DNA of 64,000 nucleotides from Gaeumannomyces sp. JS-464 (taxonomy: Eukaryota; Ascomycota; Sordariomycetes; Magnaporthales; Magnaporthaceae): assembly GCA_002197995.1 (NCBI GenBank), contig NGZR01000005.1:1054001-1118000 (forward strand). Reading direction: 5' to 3'. A model generated the notes under the pieces. That model saw nothing but the letters and a program-made list of their open reading frames with translations. It was not told the DNA's origin and did no database searches. Below, in pieces: positions 34,541 through 43,989 of the stretch. How positions within the stretch are numbered: position 1 is the first letter of the stretch; the number at the start of each line of letters is the position of its first letter. A program made the translations under genes and the position numbers.

Positions 34541-35184
34541 TGCGGAGAAAGACGATCCGGACGAGGGGGGAGATTTAGGCTGGCCACGGCTTGCGCTTTA
34601 GACAGCACAGCGGCTTGGCTTGGAGGGCTGGCTGGGGAGCTCCGGCCCCCAGCCTTCTCCGCATGCGATGCGGTATCGCCTACTTATACACGAGTACCTG
34701 CCTCCTAGATAGACATCAGCCCAAGCAGTCGACGTGGCCCGCCGCTGGAGCCGACCGATCTGGGAATGACGTGCGCAAGAGGGGAAAGCATGATTCATAT
34801 TCCCTGCTGCCAGGCCAACCGACTCGCCTTGGCCAACGCTGCCCGCAATCGTCGCCTTCGTGCAGCGTCTCCGTTTCCTTGCTCCGTCGGACCCAGCCAT
34901 CCCAGCCCAGCATGGCGTGTGGATCGCCAAGGAAATGACCAGATACTGGTTAGCCGAGGATCCGAACCAGAATGGCCGGCTTGTCGTAATGGGCCGTATC
35001 CCGGCGCGACGGGCCTCGGATCCGCTTCGACATGGGGCCGCCGAATGATGCCCACGTGCTTATCACGATGGGTTGCCGAAGAGAGGAAGGGGGATGCGGA
35101 GCGCTTCACACAAAGTTTTATTGCCCTTGCTAACCGAAATACGACGGTATAAAGCAAGGATCTCTATCAACCAGATCGACTCGG

Positions 35185-35224
<40 letters not shown>

Positions 35225-35348
35225 CCAGTCGTCCAAGGCTGCATACGCCTAGGTACGGGCTACTTCTTTGTCGAACGTCCAGGCCGTCCTTGTCTATACT
35301 GAGCCAGACACCTTGCGCAATTCCACAGCTTTTTTTTCTCGGGGCTGC
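34541..35348. other. Spacer between HAD phosphatase and GH105 genes
   Basis: Both neighbours are on the minus strand, so this holds the HAD gene promoter and the GH105 3' end. A (GGCA)n microsatellite is present; no gene seen. Confidence 0.5.
35183..35225. repeat. (GGCA)n microsatellite
   Basis: About ten and a half uninterrupted GGCA units, roughly 120 bases beyond the GH105 stop codon. Confidence 0.95.
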
Positions 35349-36710
35349 TTAGGACTTGATGTTGTTGCGCTCCTCCCACTCCACCGCGGCGAGCAAGAAA
35401 GGGCCGACACCGCGGGTGTCATGTTGCACAATCGGGATGCCGACGTAATACTGCCGAGGAATGGCGCAAGTTAGAAACGCGAGCTGAGCGGTTGTCTCGG
35501 AAGCAGACAGATGTGGGCACACTAACCTCGAACGTAGCGTTGCTTCCCAGAGAGCCGACCTGCACGGTGCCGTCCCAAGTGAGAGTGCCGTTGGCGTTCT
35601 CGATCACAAAGTCGTTGATCAGGTGCGCGTAGGCCTTGGTAGCCGGGGCAAGGTAGTCCTTCTCGGCGAGCCAGCCCCTCTTGAGCCCCGCGAGCCAGCC
35701 GTAGGTGAACATGGCGGCGGCTGAGCTCTCGAAGTAGTTACCCTCGCGGCCCGGGTACGGCTCGTTCATGACAAGCCACCAGCCTCCCGACTTGGCGTCC
35801 TGTGCTCGCTTCAGGCCGTCGGCCAAGGTGACGAAGTATTTTAGCATGCGGTCCCAGGCCGGGTGCGAGCGCGGCAAAATATCTAGGAGCTCGACCAGAG
35901 ACCAGAAGTACCAGCCGACGGCGCGGTTCCACACAATGGGCGCAGCGCCCGTCACGGGGTCCGCCCAGACAGCTTTCTTGGACTCGTCGAAGCCGTGCAC
36001 CATCAGGCTGGTCTCGGGAACACGGGTAATGGTCTCGATCTTGTCATACTGGAGGACGATGTCATCTGAAAAGGGTGTCGTGTTAGTGATCATGCCGTGT
36101 CGAGGGGATCAAGGCAAAGCAAAAGACCCAGGAACTTACCCCAGGCGGTCTGGTTATTGGGCTGGAACGTCTTGGTGTAGCGGGCGTAAAACGTGTCTGC
36201 CATGTAGATGCCGTCAAGCCACATCTGGTTCGGATAGACAACGTCGCGGTGCCAGAAGCCACCAGTCGGGGTGCGCGGGTGGTGCGCCAGCATGGCACGG
36301 ATAGTGTCCGCCGCGGTCTTGTACTTCTTCTCGCCGGTCCGATCATACCAATGCAAAACATTATGACCGATTCGGTAATCGTCCATGGAGAAATGCTCAG
36401 GCCGCCAGTCCGGGATTGTACCGTCCGGACGGACGATGGGGCCGTCAATGTGGGAACGGTACCAGTCGCGCAGGGTCTCGTTACCGGTGCGAGCGATGAC
36501 GGCCTCATATCCCGTGTAGAGGGCCGCCCGGCCGTACCACCCATCACGCTGCGTCTCGTAGTTGTTGCGGATCCACGAGTCGGCCATGCGTGCCGCGTAG
36601 GCTGTCTTGATGGGCTTGGGGCTGCATTGCTCCTCTCTGGCGGCCCGGACGGCAGCGGCGGACGCGATGCTGGCCGTGGCGACCAAGCCGGATAGAATGA
36701 TGGGCTTCAT
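35349..36710 (-). CDS. Glycoside hydrolase family 105 unsaturated glucuronyl/rhamnogalacturonyl hydrolase
   Basis: Three exons on the minus strand, 36710-36140, 36065-35527 and 35450-35349, encode 403 residues, normal for GH105. A signal peptide (MKPIILSGLVATASIASAAA) indicates secretion. Family segments: GWYGRAALYTG, the QMWLDGIYMADTFYARY block with the likely general acid/base D166, VWADPVTG, VWNRAVGWYFWSLV, GNYFESSAAAMFTYGW and the closing YYVGIPIVQHDTRGVGPFLLA with AAVEW. GH105 enzymes remove 4,5-unsaturated uronic acids left by polysaccharide lyases on pectin fragments, by hydrating the double bond rather than by normal glycosidic hydrolysis. The last exon is only 33 codons but is essential to the family C-terminus. 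No lyase gene is adjacent in the window. Confidence 0.9.
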
Positions 36711-36813
36711 TGTCAGAGGACGTGGCAGAGGCAGGGGAAGGAGAGAACTGCAGAGCGGTCTGGGACCGACTCCCCTCCCCTAATGGCGATGCTGGTCAAG
36801 GAAGCTGGCGCAT

Positions 36814-36819
36814 CTTATA
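36814..36819 (-). promoter_or_regulatory. TATA-like element of GH105 gene
   Basis: TATAAG on the minus strand about 105 bases before the ATG at 36710. Position only. Confidence 0.35.
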
Positions 36820-38224
36820 CGGATCATGGTTGATAAGTCCAAAGAGCGCTGTCAAGATGTTTTGTGGACCTCTCCGCATTCTCCGATTCCTCCAGAGAGC
36901 AGCTCGAAGATGGAGGCACCGGTTCGACGGGAAAATTGAGAAAGGTGCAGCGGCCGTCTTGTCCCACCAATGGGCGTCGGCCTGGGGACTCCCCCGCATC
37001 GATAAGTCGAGGTGCTGGGAGTGGGTAAGGTCGGACTATGGACTCGAAAGCTCGCAGTTTGCAGGATCGAGCCAAAAAGGGATTGCGTGGGTGTGGCTGG
37101 GCGATTCTGGCAGCTCGCCGAACTGAGCTTGCGCGAGCGACGTGGCATCTCCACCAAAGGGTGGCCTAACCATGTGGATATATCAGCGGCATCGGCTAAA
37201 GCTCGAAGGCTCAGAGATGTCAACTCAACCGACAGGGCGGCGGGGTATGGCAACAGGCAGTAAGCTTCTTTGGGCTACTCCCAGCGGCTTAAACGAAGCC
37301 ACACCATGGAGGCTCTTCGTAACTGAGCACACGAGCCAACGTGGCACGCGGCCCGTCCCGACGGAGAGAACAGCCAGTATCACTAGGTGCCTACCTAGGT
37401 AGTCTCTCCCGAAAACCTTTTTTTTGCCCATTGTCCCAATCGGGTTGGTCAGCATCGCGGCCCCGGCTCAAGCTCGCGTCACCCCTGCTCACCCCCGCTC
37501 GGTGATGCTCAGGGATAAAATCACCACGATACCACCTCCTTCCCACACCAACGCGCACCCCATGGCATGTTCACAGCCAACATCGCTTCGACCTTCCCCA
37601 CGCGATTTTGTCGTCGACTTTATTTTATGCGTGCTCCCGCCATAGACGAAAATGCGGCCGCCGCTGCGCTGCCAGGAGAGGGGCCCAGCCCAAATTGGCT
37701 AGAGGCCCGGCTCCTGGCTCCCTCCTTTCCCGTCATATCCAGGCGCTAATTGCCCGGCTGTCCATTCGATAAATGCCGCGGAAGTGCCGTCGGCCTGCTG
37801 CCTTTTGCTGCTAAGGACGGGCGTTGCAATTCTCGCTTATAAAAGGTCGTAGCAGCCCCCATTCGTTCCGTCCCTATTTCGTAGCGATCGATAACCTTCC
37901 CGCCGTTTTGCCTCGTCCTGCTTTTAAAAAGCGAGACTTTAGTCCTTATAATGGCGCTAAGGAAAAGCCCGCGAGAATTTTTCGGCAAAGGGAGAAAGAG
38001 GGGCTTTGAACAATGCAACGACAGGATTAATAATTTTGCTATTTTTAAACATGTTACGCTTAAAGTGCTAAAAGAGTACGGACGCATAATCGGCTGTTAA
38101 AACTAGTACGTTTTTTTTACTGGATTCGGCCTTTTTAACTATGGTATTACTAACACGTCGGCCATTTAGGTAGGCTAAAAACCATGCTTAAAACGAGCCG
38201 AGTCCTTATAAAGTTAAATCCTTA
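36820..38224. other. Intergenic region and left edge of the AT-rich block
   Basis: No gene to about 37740. From there base composition shifts to AT-rich. 37850-38100 holds a disrupted coding-like relic (segments RSSPHSFRPYF, KRGFEQCNDRINNFAIFKH, LKVLKEYGRIIG in different frames) that I cannot assign but which looks like transposon-associated sequence damaged by RIP. Confidence 0.4.
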
Positions 38225-38673
38225 TGTTACGTCCAGTGTGCAAACCCCAGGACACTGGACGGGAAGGGATCCAAGTGACGTCCCTACCCCGCCTCACCTC
38301 GGCCCACGTGAAAGCACGTGACCAAACTGGATTTTTGGATTTTTGGACAAAGCTACAAATCCAAAGGGATTTGTAAATTTGCGAACAAAGTGACAAATCC
38401 AAAAAGATCTGTGGATTTGCAAGCAAAGCGACGAATTTAAAAACCATAAGGCAAAAACAAACAAATATATAAAGGGGAGGATTTCTTACTATCCTAAATA
38501 GCTTTAACTAAAGCTTTAGCATCAGTTAACCTAAGTTGGCTTTTAAGCACTTTTTAAAACAAGCAATTAAATTTTTTTTTTAAATTACGTGTTCCTTTTG
38601 CCCCCAGCCTAGCGGTACTGTCCTATTTACCCCCGAAATGCTTTACTTTAAAAGCAAACCTTAAATTGCAACA
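38225..38673 (+). repeat. LTR of copy C (449 bp)
   Basis: Starts TGTTACG, ends TTGCAACA, matching the ends of the other family LTRs (TGTTACGACCAG ... TTGTAACA). Contains short internal repeats of a GGATTTGTAAATTTG type. Confidence 0.8.
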
Positions 38674-39935
38674 TTTTAACTAATTTTATTTAGTATTTCG
38701 TTAAAAGAAAAAACAGTTTAACTATAGTAAACAGCAGTAAAAAGCTTAAAAAAACTACGGTTTTTACTTTTAACGGTATTAAATACGATTTGGAAAAAGC
38801 TGTTAATACGGTTAACTTTTTTAAATTTATAGCGGACGAAATCGCTAAAAGCTAAACCGAAATAAAGCAATTTACTGCGAAATTGGTATTTTTCGACGCA
38901 TTTATCGCAATTCGAACGTATAAATTCCCGTCCCCGAACTTTTACGAAAAGGAAAACAGCAAATTTAAAACGTTTTTTATTAAATGCAAAAGCTATTTTA
39001 AATTTTACAAATAGCAATTCGTAAACAAAAAGTAAAAAATCGTTTACGCTATTACCAAACGAAACTGCAAAAAAAGGGTTTAACCGATTTAAAATAACTA
39101 TTTTAAAAAAATACGAAAATAGCTAAAAAGCTATTAATCATTTTCGCTAATTTCGAAATTTTCGAAAAAAAAGTGGGGAAAATGTTTAAAATAGTCGACG
39201 AAACCCGAATCGCTGAAAAAAATTTATTAGTTTTTAAATAGCGAAAAGTTACGGCCAAATACGCCTCGGATTTTTAACGGATTAGCATTAAATTTAATTA
39301 AAATAACGTTATGTTAACGTTGCAGTTTTATAACGGATTACGCGAAAACGTAAAAGATAAATTCGTAAAGCAAAATCGCTTAAAAATTTTTACGGATTAC
39401 GTTTAAAACGCGGTTCGTATTAGCGATAAACTATACAAACGATAAAAGGAAAAAAAGGTATAATTTTAAAAATGCGGTATAAACTAATAAAGTTAACCAA
39501 AAAAAGCTAAATAATAATTTATTACGGTTTACAAAACGCATTTAAATTTTATAAATTTTAACGCGAAAGCCGTTTATTAGTAATAAAATAATAAAAAAAG
39601 CAAAAATAAAACCAGAAAAAGGGAAATGCTTTAAATACGGCTAAATCGGCTATATTAAAAGTAATAGCTTTTAACGGAATAATAACCGCTAAGTAGCTAA
39701 CTTTTAACGAACGCAAAAAAGCTTTATATAAAAAAATTATATTTTAAATCGGCGTTTAATAAAACGTATTGCTACGATAAATTATATATTATATATTAAT
39801 TTATTAAAAAAACTACTAAATGGTATTTTCGAAAATTACGAAGTATTATTATATTTAAAGTTACTAAAATCGAATATAATAATAAAAAAAATAACGCGTC
39901 GTTTTCAAATTTACAAATTTAAAAAAAATAGCGAT
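38225..39935 (+). mobile_element. Ty3/Gypsy copy C, 5' fragment
   Basis: A 5' LTR followed by a gag-like region through the zinc-knuckle region, colinear with copy A (41601-42533 plus 49582 onward). It stops at about 39935, where pogo-related sequence starts, so pol and the 3' LTR are missing. Nearly every CpA/TpG has become TpA; no frame longer than about 100 codons survives. Confidence 0.75.
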
Positions 39936-39999
39936 AACGTGGTTTACCACCGAGTTAAACAAACTACCGAATCGAACACGCTTTTACAACTTCCAGTTA

Positions 40000-40740
40000 A
40001 TTAACGCGCATGCTAACCTAATAACGCTAAAAATCCATTTAAACTATTCGGAATTATATATATTGGACATTTTTACTTTTTTTAACAAATGCGCGCATTA
40101 TGTCCGGTTTTACCGCAAATGCCATATCGCCGACAAATTATCGTTGTTTTCCTTTTTTAACCTTTATAATCGCGCATTTTTTACTATAATTATTTATTTA
40201 GCTTTTATTGGTTTAAAACATTTCGTACTTTTTCGATAATAAATAAATTTTTAAATTAAACACGTGTTTTTTTAGCCTTTCAGCGTTTATTTAATACTTT
40301 GTTCCCTTTTCGTAATTTAAAGCACTTTTTTTTTTTAAAAAAGTTAACCCGATGCATAATTATTTTAACTTTTTTCGCAAACTGGTTTACAACCGTTAAT
40401 ATAAATGTTAAAAAGCTGTTTTAGTAATTGGAAATTCGAGTTTTAATATGCTTAAATTGCGAAATTGTTTCCCTAGTTATTTTAAGCGTTTTAAAAGTTT
40501 AAAATTCGAGGTCGTTTAAAAACGTTTTTAAAAAAGTTAAAATTCGTAACTTTATATCCAGCTTTTTTAAAACCGAATTCGAATTAAAAAAAGCAAAGCT
40601 AGCTTTTTAAAACCCTTTTCGAATGTTTATTTTAATTATAAAGTTAAAAAATGCTATTTTAAACGCTAAAAAAAACTCGATTTTAATTACGTAATTAACG
40701 TAACGTAGTTTACAAGTAAGTAAAACACATAAGCGAGTAA
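40000..40740 (-). pseudogene. pogo/Fot1-like transposase tail relic
   Basis: On the minus strand, 40135-40085 reads CRRYGICGKTGHNARIC, the C-terminal CxxCGxxGHNxRxC knuckle found in many fungal pogo-type transposases. Upstream of it (40300-40600, minus) are basic coiled-coil fragments of the sort that precede this knuckle. Heavily RIP-mutated with stops. Confidence 0.55.
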
Positions 40741-40859
40741 AACACGCGACCGCGATAACACGACGCGTTTTTTTCCACTACCAACTTTTTTATTAACAAA
40801 AATAGCAAAACAAAATAAAAAAGCTAAATTAATCCTCGCTTTTTAAGCTTTGCAACCCG

Positions 40860-41154
40860 ATTTAAAATTAAGTTTTCGGGCCGTTACTAAGATTTACTCC
40901 GTCGCTTTTGCGACCTTATCGCGTCGAAAGCACGGCTAACTTGCTTAATGCGACACTATGCCCCAATTACGAAAATTAACGAAATTCGAAAAAGAAGCGC
41001 TTATTAAGTACATACTCGAGCTAAATTCTCGCGCATTTCCTCCCCGGCTATTTAGCGTTAAACATATGGCTAATCGACTGCTCGCCGAACGCGACGCGAG
41101 CGCCGTCGGTAAAAACTGGGTCGCGAACTTCGTTAAGCGCTGCGCAAAGCTCGG
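40860..41154 (+). pseudogene. pogo/Fot1 transposase N-terminal helix-turn-helix, cut by LTR
   Basis: Reads VAFATLSRRKHG then, from the ATG at 40958, MPQLRKLTKFEKEALIKYIL and ELNSRAFPPRLFSVKHMANR, LLAERDASAVGKNWVANFVK. This is the psq-type plus CENP-B-type HTH of Fot1/pogo transposases (family consensus LTxFEExxLVxYILxLxxRGFPPR). The frame is open but after KRCAKLG it runs directly into the LTR of copy A at 41155, giving a chimeric 121-codon ORF whose last 55 residues are LTR sequence. Confidence 0.75.
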
Positions 41155-41600
41155 TATTACGACCAGCATGCAAGCTTTAGGAAAACAAAACGGGAGGGGG
41201 CCCCAAATGGTGCCCCCATTTTACAGCAAAACACGTAAAATCACGTGGTTTAAACAAGATTTGTGGATTTATAATAAAGCAATAAATTTAAACGGGATTT
41301 GTAAATTTATAACAAAGCAATAAATTTAAGCAGGATTTATAGATTTGCAATAAAGCTATAAATTTAAAAAAAAAACTATTAGGAAAAACAATGTATATAT
41401 AAAAAATGGATTTTTATTAACTTAAGTAGTTTTAACTAAAGCTTCGGTATTAATTAATTTAAGTTAGCTTTTAAACATCTTTTAAAACAAGTAATTAAAT
41501 TGTTTTTTTAAATTACGTGTTTTTTTATTAACCAAATTAACGATATTATCCTTTTCCACTTTTAAAATGCTTTATTTTACGCAAACCTTTAATTATAACA
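41155..41600 (+). repeat. 5' LTR of copy A (446 bp)
   Basis: Begins TATTACGACCAGCATGC, the family TGTTACGACCAG start with one G-to-A change, and ends ATTATAACA. The five bases before it are CTCGG. Confidence 0.75.
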
Positions 41601-42533
41601 TTTTAATTAATCCTATTTAATACCTTGTTAAAAGGAAAAAATAATGCAATTATAGCAAGTAATAACAAAAAGCTTAAAAAGAAAAAAAACCACGGTTTTT
41701 ACTTTTAACGGTGTTAAATACGATTTTAACGAAACCGTTAATACGGTTAATTTTTTTAAACTTATAACAAACGAAATCGCTAAAAGCTAAACTAAAGTAA
41801 AGCAATTTATTGCGAAATTAGTATTTTTTAAAGCATTTATCGCAATCCGAACGTACAAATTTTCGTTCCCGAATTTTTATTAAAGGAAAAACGATAAACT
41901 TAAAACGTTTTTTACTAAATGCAAAAGCTATTTTAAATTTTACAAATAATAATTCGTAAGTAAAAAATAAAAAGTTATTTACGTTATTACCAAATTAAAC
42001 GGTAAAATAAAAAAAAGTGGTTTTAATTAACTTTAAATAACTATTTTAAAAGGTATAAAAAAAGCTAAAAAGCTATTAAACTTATTTTCGCTAACTTCGA
42101 AACCTTCGGAAAAAAGGTCGGAAAAGTGTTCGAAATAATCGATAAAACCCGAATCGGCGAAAAAAATTTATTAGCCTTTAAATAGCGAAAGCTTATAATT
42201 AAATACGTAGCGAAATTTTAACAGGTTAATATTAAACTTAATTAAAATAACGCTACGTTAATACTGCACTTTTATAACGGGTTACGCGAAAACGTAAAAA
42301 ATAAACTCGCAAAGTAAAATCGCCCCGAGTTTTTTACCGATTACGTTAAAAACGCAATTTGCATTAACGATAAATTGTACGAACGATAATAAAAAAAAGG
42401 ATATGGTTTTAAAAATGCGGTATAAAGTAATAAAGCTAATTAAAAAAAGGTTAAATAACAACCTATTACGGTTTATAAAACGCATTTAAACTTTATAAAT
42501 TTTAATGCGAAAGCCGTTTACTAGTAATAAAAG

Positions 42534-42912
42534 TGTTACAATTAAGGGTTTGCTTTTAAAGTAAAGCACCTCGGGGTGGTAAGGATAGTATCGATGGTGT
42601 TAGTAAACAAGGGAACACGTAACTTAAAAGGATAATTTAATTGTTTACCCCAGGGGATGCTTAAGAGCTAACTTAGGTTAACTAATGCCGAAGCCTTAGT
42701 TAAAGCTACCTAAAACAGTAAAAAATCCATCCTTTATATACGCGCTGCCTTTTGCCTTGTGTTGGGTTAAATTTGTGGATTTGTAATCCTTTTAACACAA
42801 ATCCAAAAATCCAGCTATAGTTACGTAACTTCACGTATTTGGGTGCGGAGCGGGGCACCGTTTAGGACCCCTTCCGACCTGCCGTTTTGGGGTTTGCATA
42901 CTGGTCGTAACA
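42534..42912 (-). repeat. 3' LTR of copy B (379 bp)
   Basis: Plus-strand ends TGTTACAATTAAGG and CTGGTCGTAACA. About 50 bp shorter than its partner because one internal tandem unit is missing. Confidence 0.85.
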
Positions 42913-42928
42913 TTTGGTTTCCCCTTTT
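42913..42928 (-). promoter_or_regulatory. Polypurine tract of copy B
   Basis: Minus-strand AAAAGGGGAAACCAAA lies directly against the 3' LTR, where plus-strand DNA synthesis is primed in Ty3/Gypsy elements. Confidence 0.7.
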
Positions 42929-43285
42929 AAGCCAAATCCCTTTAGCCACGTCTTATCGCCCCGCTTTTTATTAATAATAAGTACTTTCCTTTTTTACTAT
43001 CTCCCATCCCTTTTTTATTTTAACAAAATGTTTGGTCGGGTGCGAAAACGTCCTTTTGCGAAAAAAACCCTTTAGCGCAAGGACCTGCTTACTTAAATCG
43101 TTTTTTCCTTTGTTAAAATGCTTTCCTGCTTTTTTTATTACGAAGTTTTAAAGCGTAAAAAGTGCGAAGCCTTTTTTTAGGACTCCTTTCGGTGCGTAAA
43201 ATGCCTTAGTCGAAACCGCACAGGTTGCGACATTTTAGGTCCTTCGCCCGAGCAATTTCGTTTTATCGGTTTTTAATATTAACAA

Positions 43286-43591
43286 ATGAAAGCAAAAGTT
43301 AAGGCGGTGGAAAAGGAGCGTCGCGTTTTGAACAACGAACGCCGTACTTTAAATAATAAATTAAAACGCTTGCGAAAACAAAAGAAAATATGGTTCGAAA
43401 AAAAAATGCGTGCAATCCGTCGTAGCATTAACGCTATGGAGGAGTTAAAGCGTATTAAGCGGGAAAAGGCCGACCGGGAGGCTCGTCGGGTTCCTTTACA
43501 GTTTAAGCTATCCGTAGCTCCTTTTTTCCCTTTCGGTTGGCAAGCGTCCGGGGTTAATCCTAACTTGGACTTGCTTGCCCTTTTTAACTAA
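43286..43591 (+). CDS. Antisense coiled-coil ORF in the 3' module of copy B
   Basis: Open 101-codon frame on the strand opposite to copy B genes. It is Lys/Arg/Glu-rich and predicted coiled coil (VEKERRVLNNERRTLNNKLK, KKMRAIRRSINAMEELKRIK), ending SGVNPNLDLLALFN. Copy A carries a homologous stretch on its own antisense strand (55080-54810) with RRSINSVEELERIEREEADR and GVNPNLDLFAFFN, so the reading is conserved between copies despite RIP. It resembles the basic helical tails of pogo-type transposases, so it may be a captured transposase 3' end; I cannot identify it firmly. It is probably not expressed. Confidence 0.45.
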   Translation: MKAKVKAVEKERRVLNNERRTLNNKLKRLRKQKKIWFEKKMRAIRRSINAMEELKRIKREKADREARRVPLQFKLSVAPFFPFGWQASGVNPNLDLLALFN

Positions 43592-43631
43592 AGTAAGTTG
43601 TAACTCCTTTTAATAACTTCCTTAAGTCCTA

Positions 43632-43690
43632 TAGCGCATTAAGCGTAGCTTTAGTTTTCCTGCCGAGGTTTCGGGTTTAAATCTTAGCAC
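43632..43690 (+). tRNA. tRNA-like Pol III module (degenerate), copy 1 of family
   Basis: Box A-like TAGCGCATTAA (43632-43642) and box B-like GGTTTAAATC (43674-43683) at tRNA-like spacing, with CTGCCGA between them resembling an anticodon loop (GCC, tentative). Two related copies lie in element A on the minus strand (about 54775-54727 and 54575-54513), where box A TAGCACATTAG and box B-type GTTCGA are better preserved. Not a functional tRNA as it stands. Confidence 0.35.
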
Positions 43691-43749
43691 GACCGTAAAG
43701 GTCGATAAGTTTTCGGGCTTGCCCCGGAACTTATTAAGCTTTTATCCTC

Positions 43750-43772
43750 TTTTTTTTTTTTTTTTTTTTTTT
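43750..43772. repeat. Poly-T tract (23 T)
   Basis: Run of 23 T between the two tRNA-like modules. On the plus strand it could act as a Pol III terminator for the first module. Confidence 0.8.
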
Positions 43773-43833
43773 GCTAACCGTTCGGTGCAAACTCCTTTGC
43801 CCTATTTGGTTTTGGTAAATGTACCTTTCCCTT

Positions 43834-43904
43834 AACCCAATGGTGTAATGGTAACACTTCCTACCTTTTAACTGGAAATCCTAGGTTTAATTCCTAACTG
43901 GGCT
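43834..43904 (+). tRNA. RIP-eroded tRNA-like gene
   Basis: Cloverleaf is traceable. Acceptor strands AACCCAA (43834-43840) and CTGGGCT (43898-43904) pair perfectly if two G-to-A changes are reversed. Box A is TGGTGTAATGG, an exact consensus match. The D arm is GTG..CAC. The anticodon-loop-like CTTTTAA reads TTT as written. The T arm CTAGG-TTTAATT-CCTAA carries an eroded box B (GTTTAATTC for GTTCRATTC). The anticodon stem pairs poorly and the original anticodon may have differed. All main defects are C-to-T or G-to-A. Confidence 0.55.
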
Positions 43905-43922
43905 AAAGTTTTTCCTATTACG

Positions 43923-43966
43923 GCCGTTTATACGTACGGGGTACGGCCGGTGTATGTATAAACGGC
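43923..43966. repeat. Hairpin-forming inverted repeat
   Basis: Arms GCCGTTTATACGTAC (43923-43937) and GTATGTATAAACGGC (43952-43966) match at 14 of 15 positions around a 14-base loop. It sits between the tRNA-like gene and the chromodomain end of copy B. Confidence 0.75.
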
Positions 43967-43989
43967 TGCGGTAGGCGGCTCGCCTTTTT

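Noticed and set aside
33440..34708. 422-codon open frame antisense to the HAD phosphatase
   Set aside because: Arg/His/Val-rich shadow; the minus strand has a signal peptide and HAD motifs.
35183..35225. Regular short repeats resembling an array
   Set aside because: A GGCA tetranucleotide microsatellite without spacers; not a CRISPR, and the organism is eukaryotic.
40500..41154. Single continuous pogo gene running from 40000 to 41154
   Set aside because: The C-terminal knuckle is on the minus strand while the HTH is on the plus strand, so these are separate fragments.
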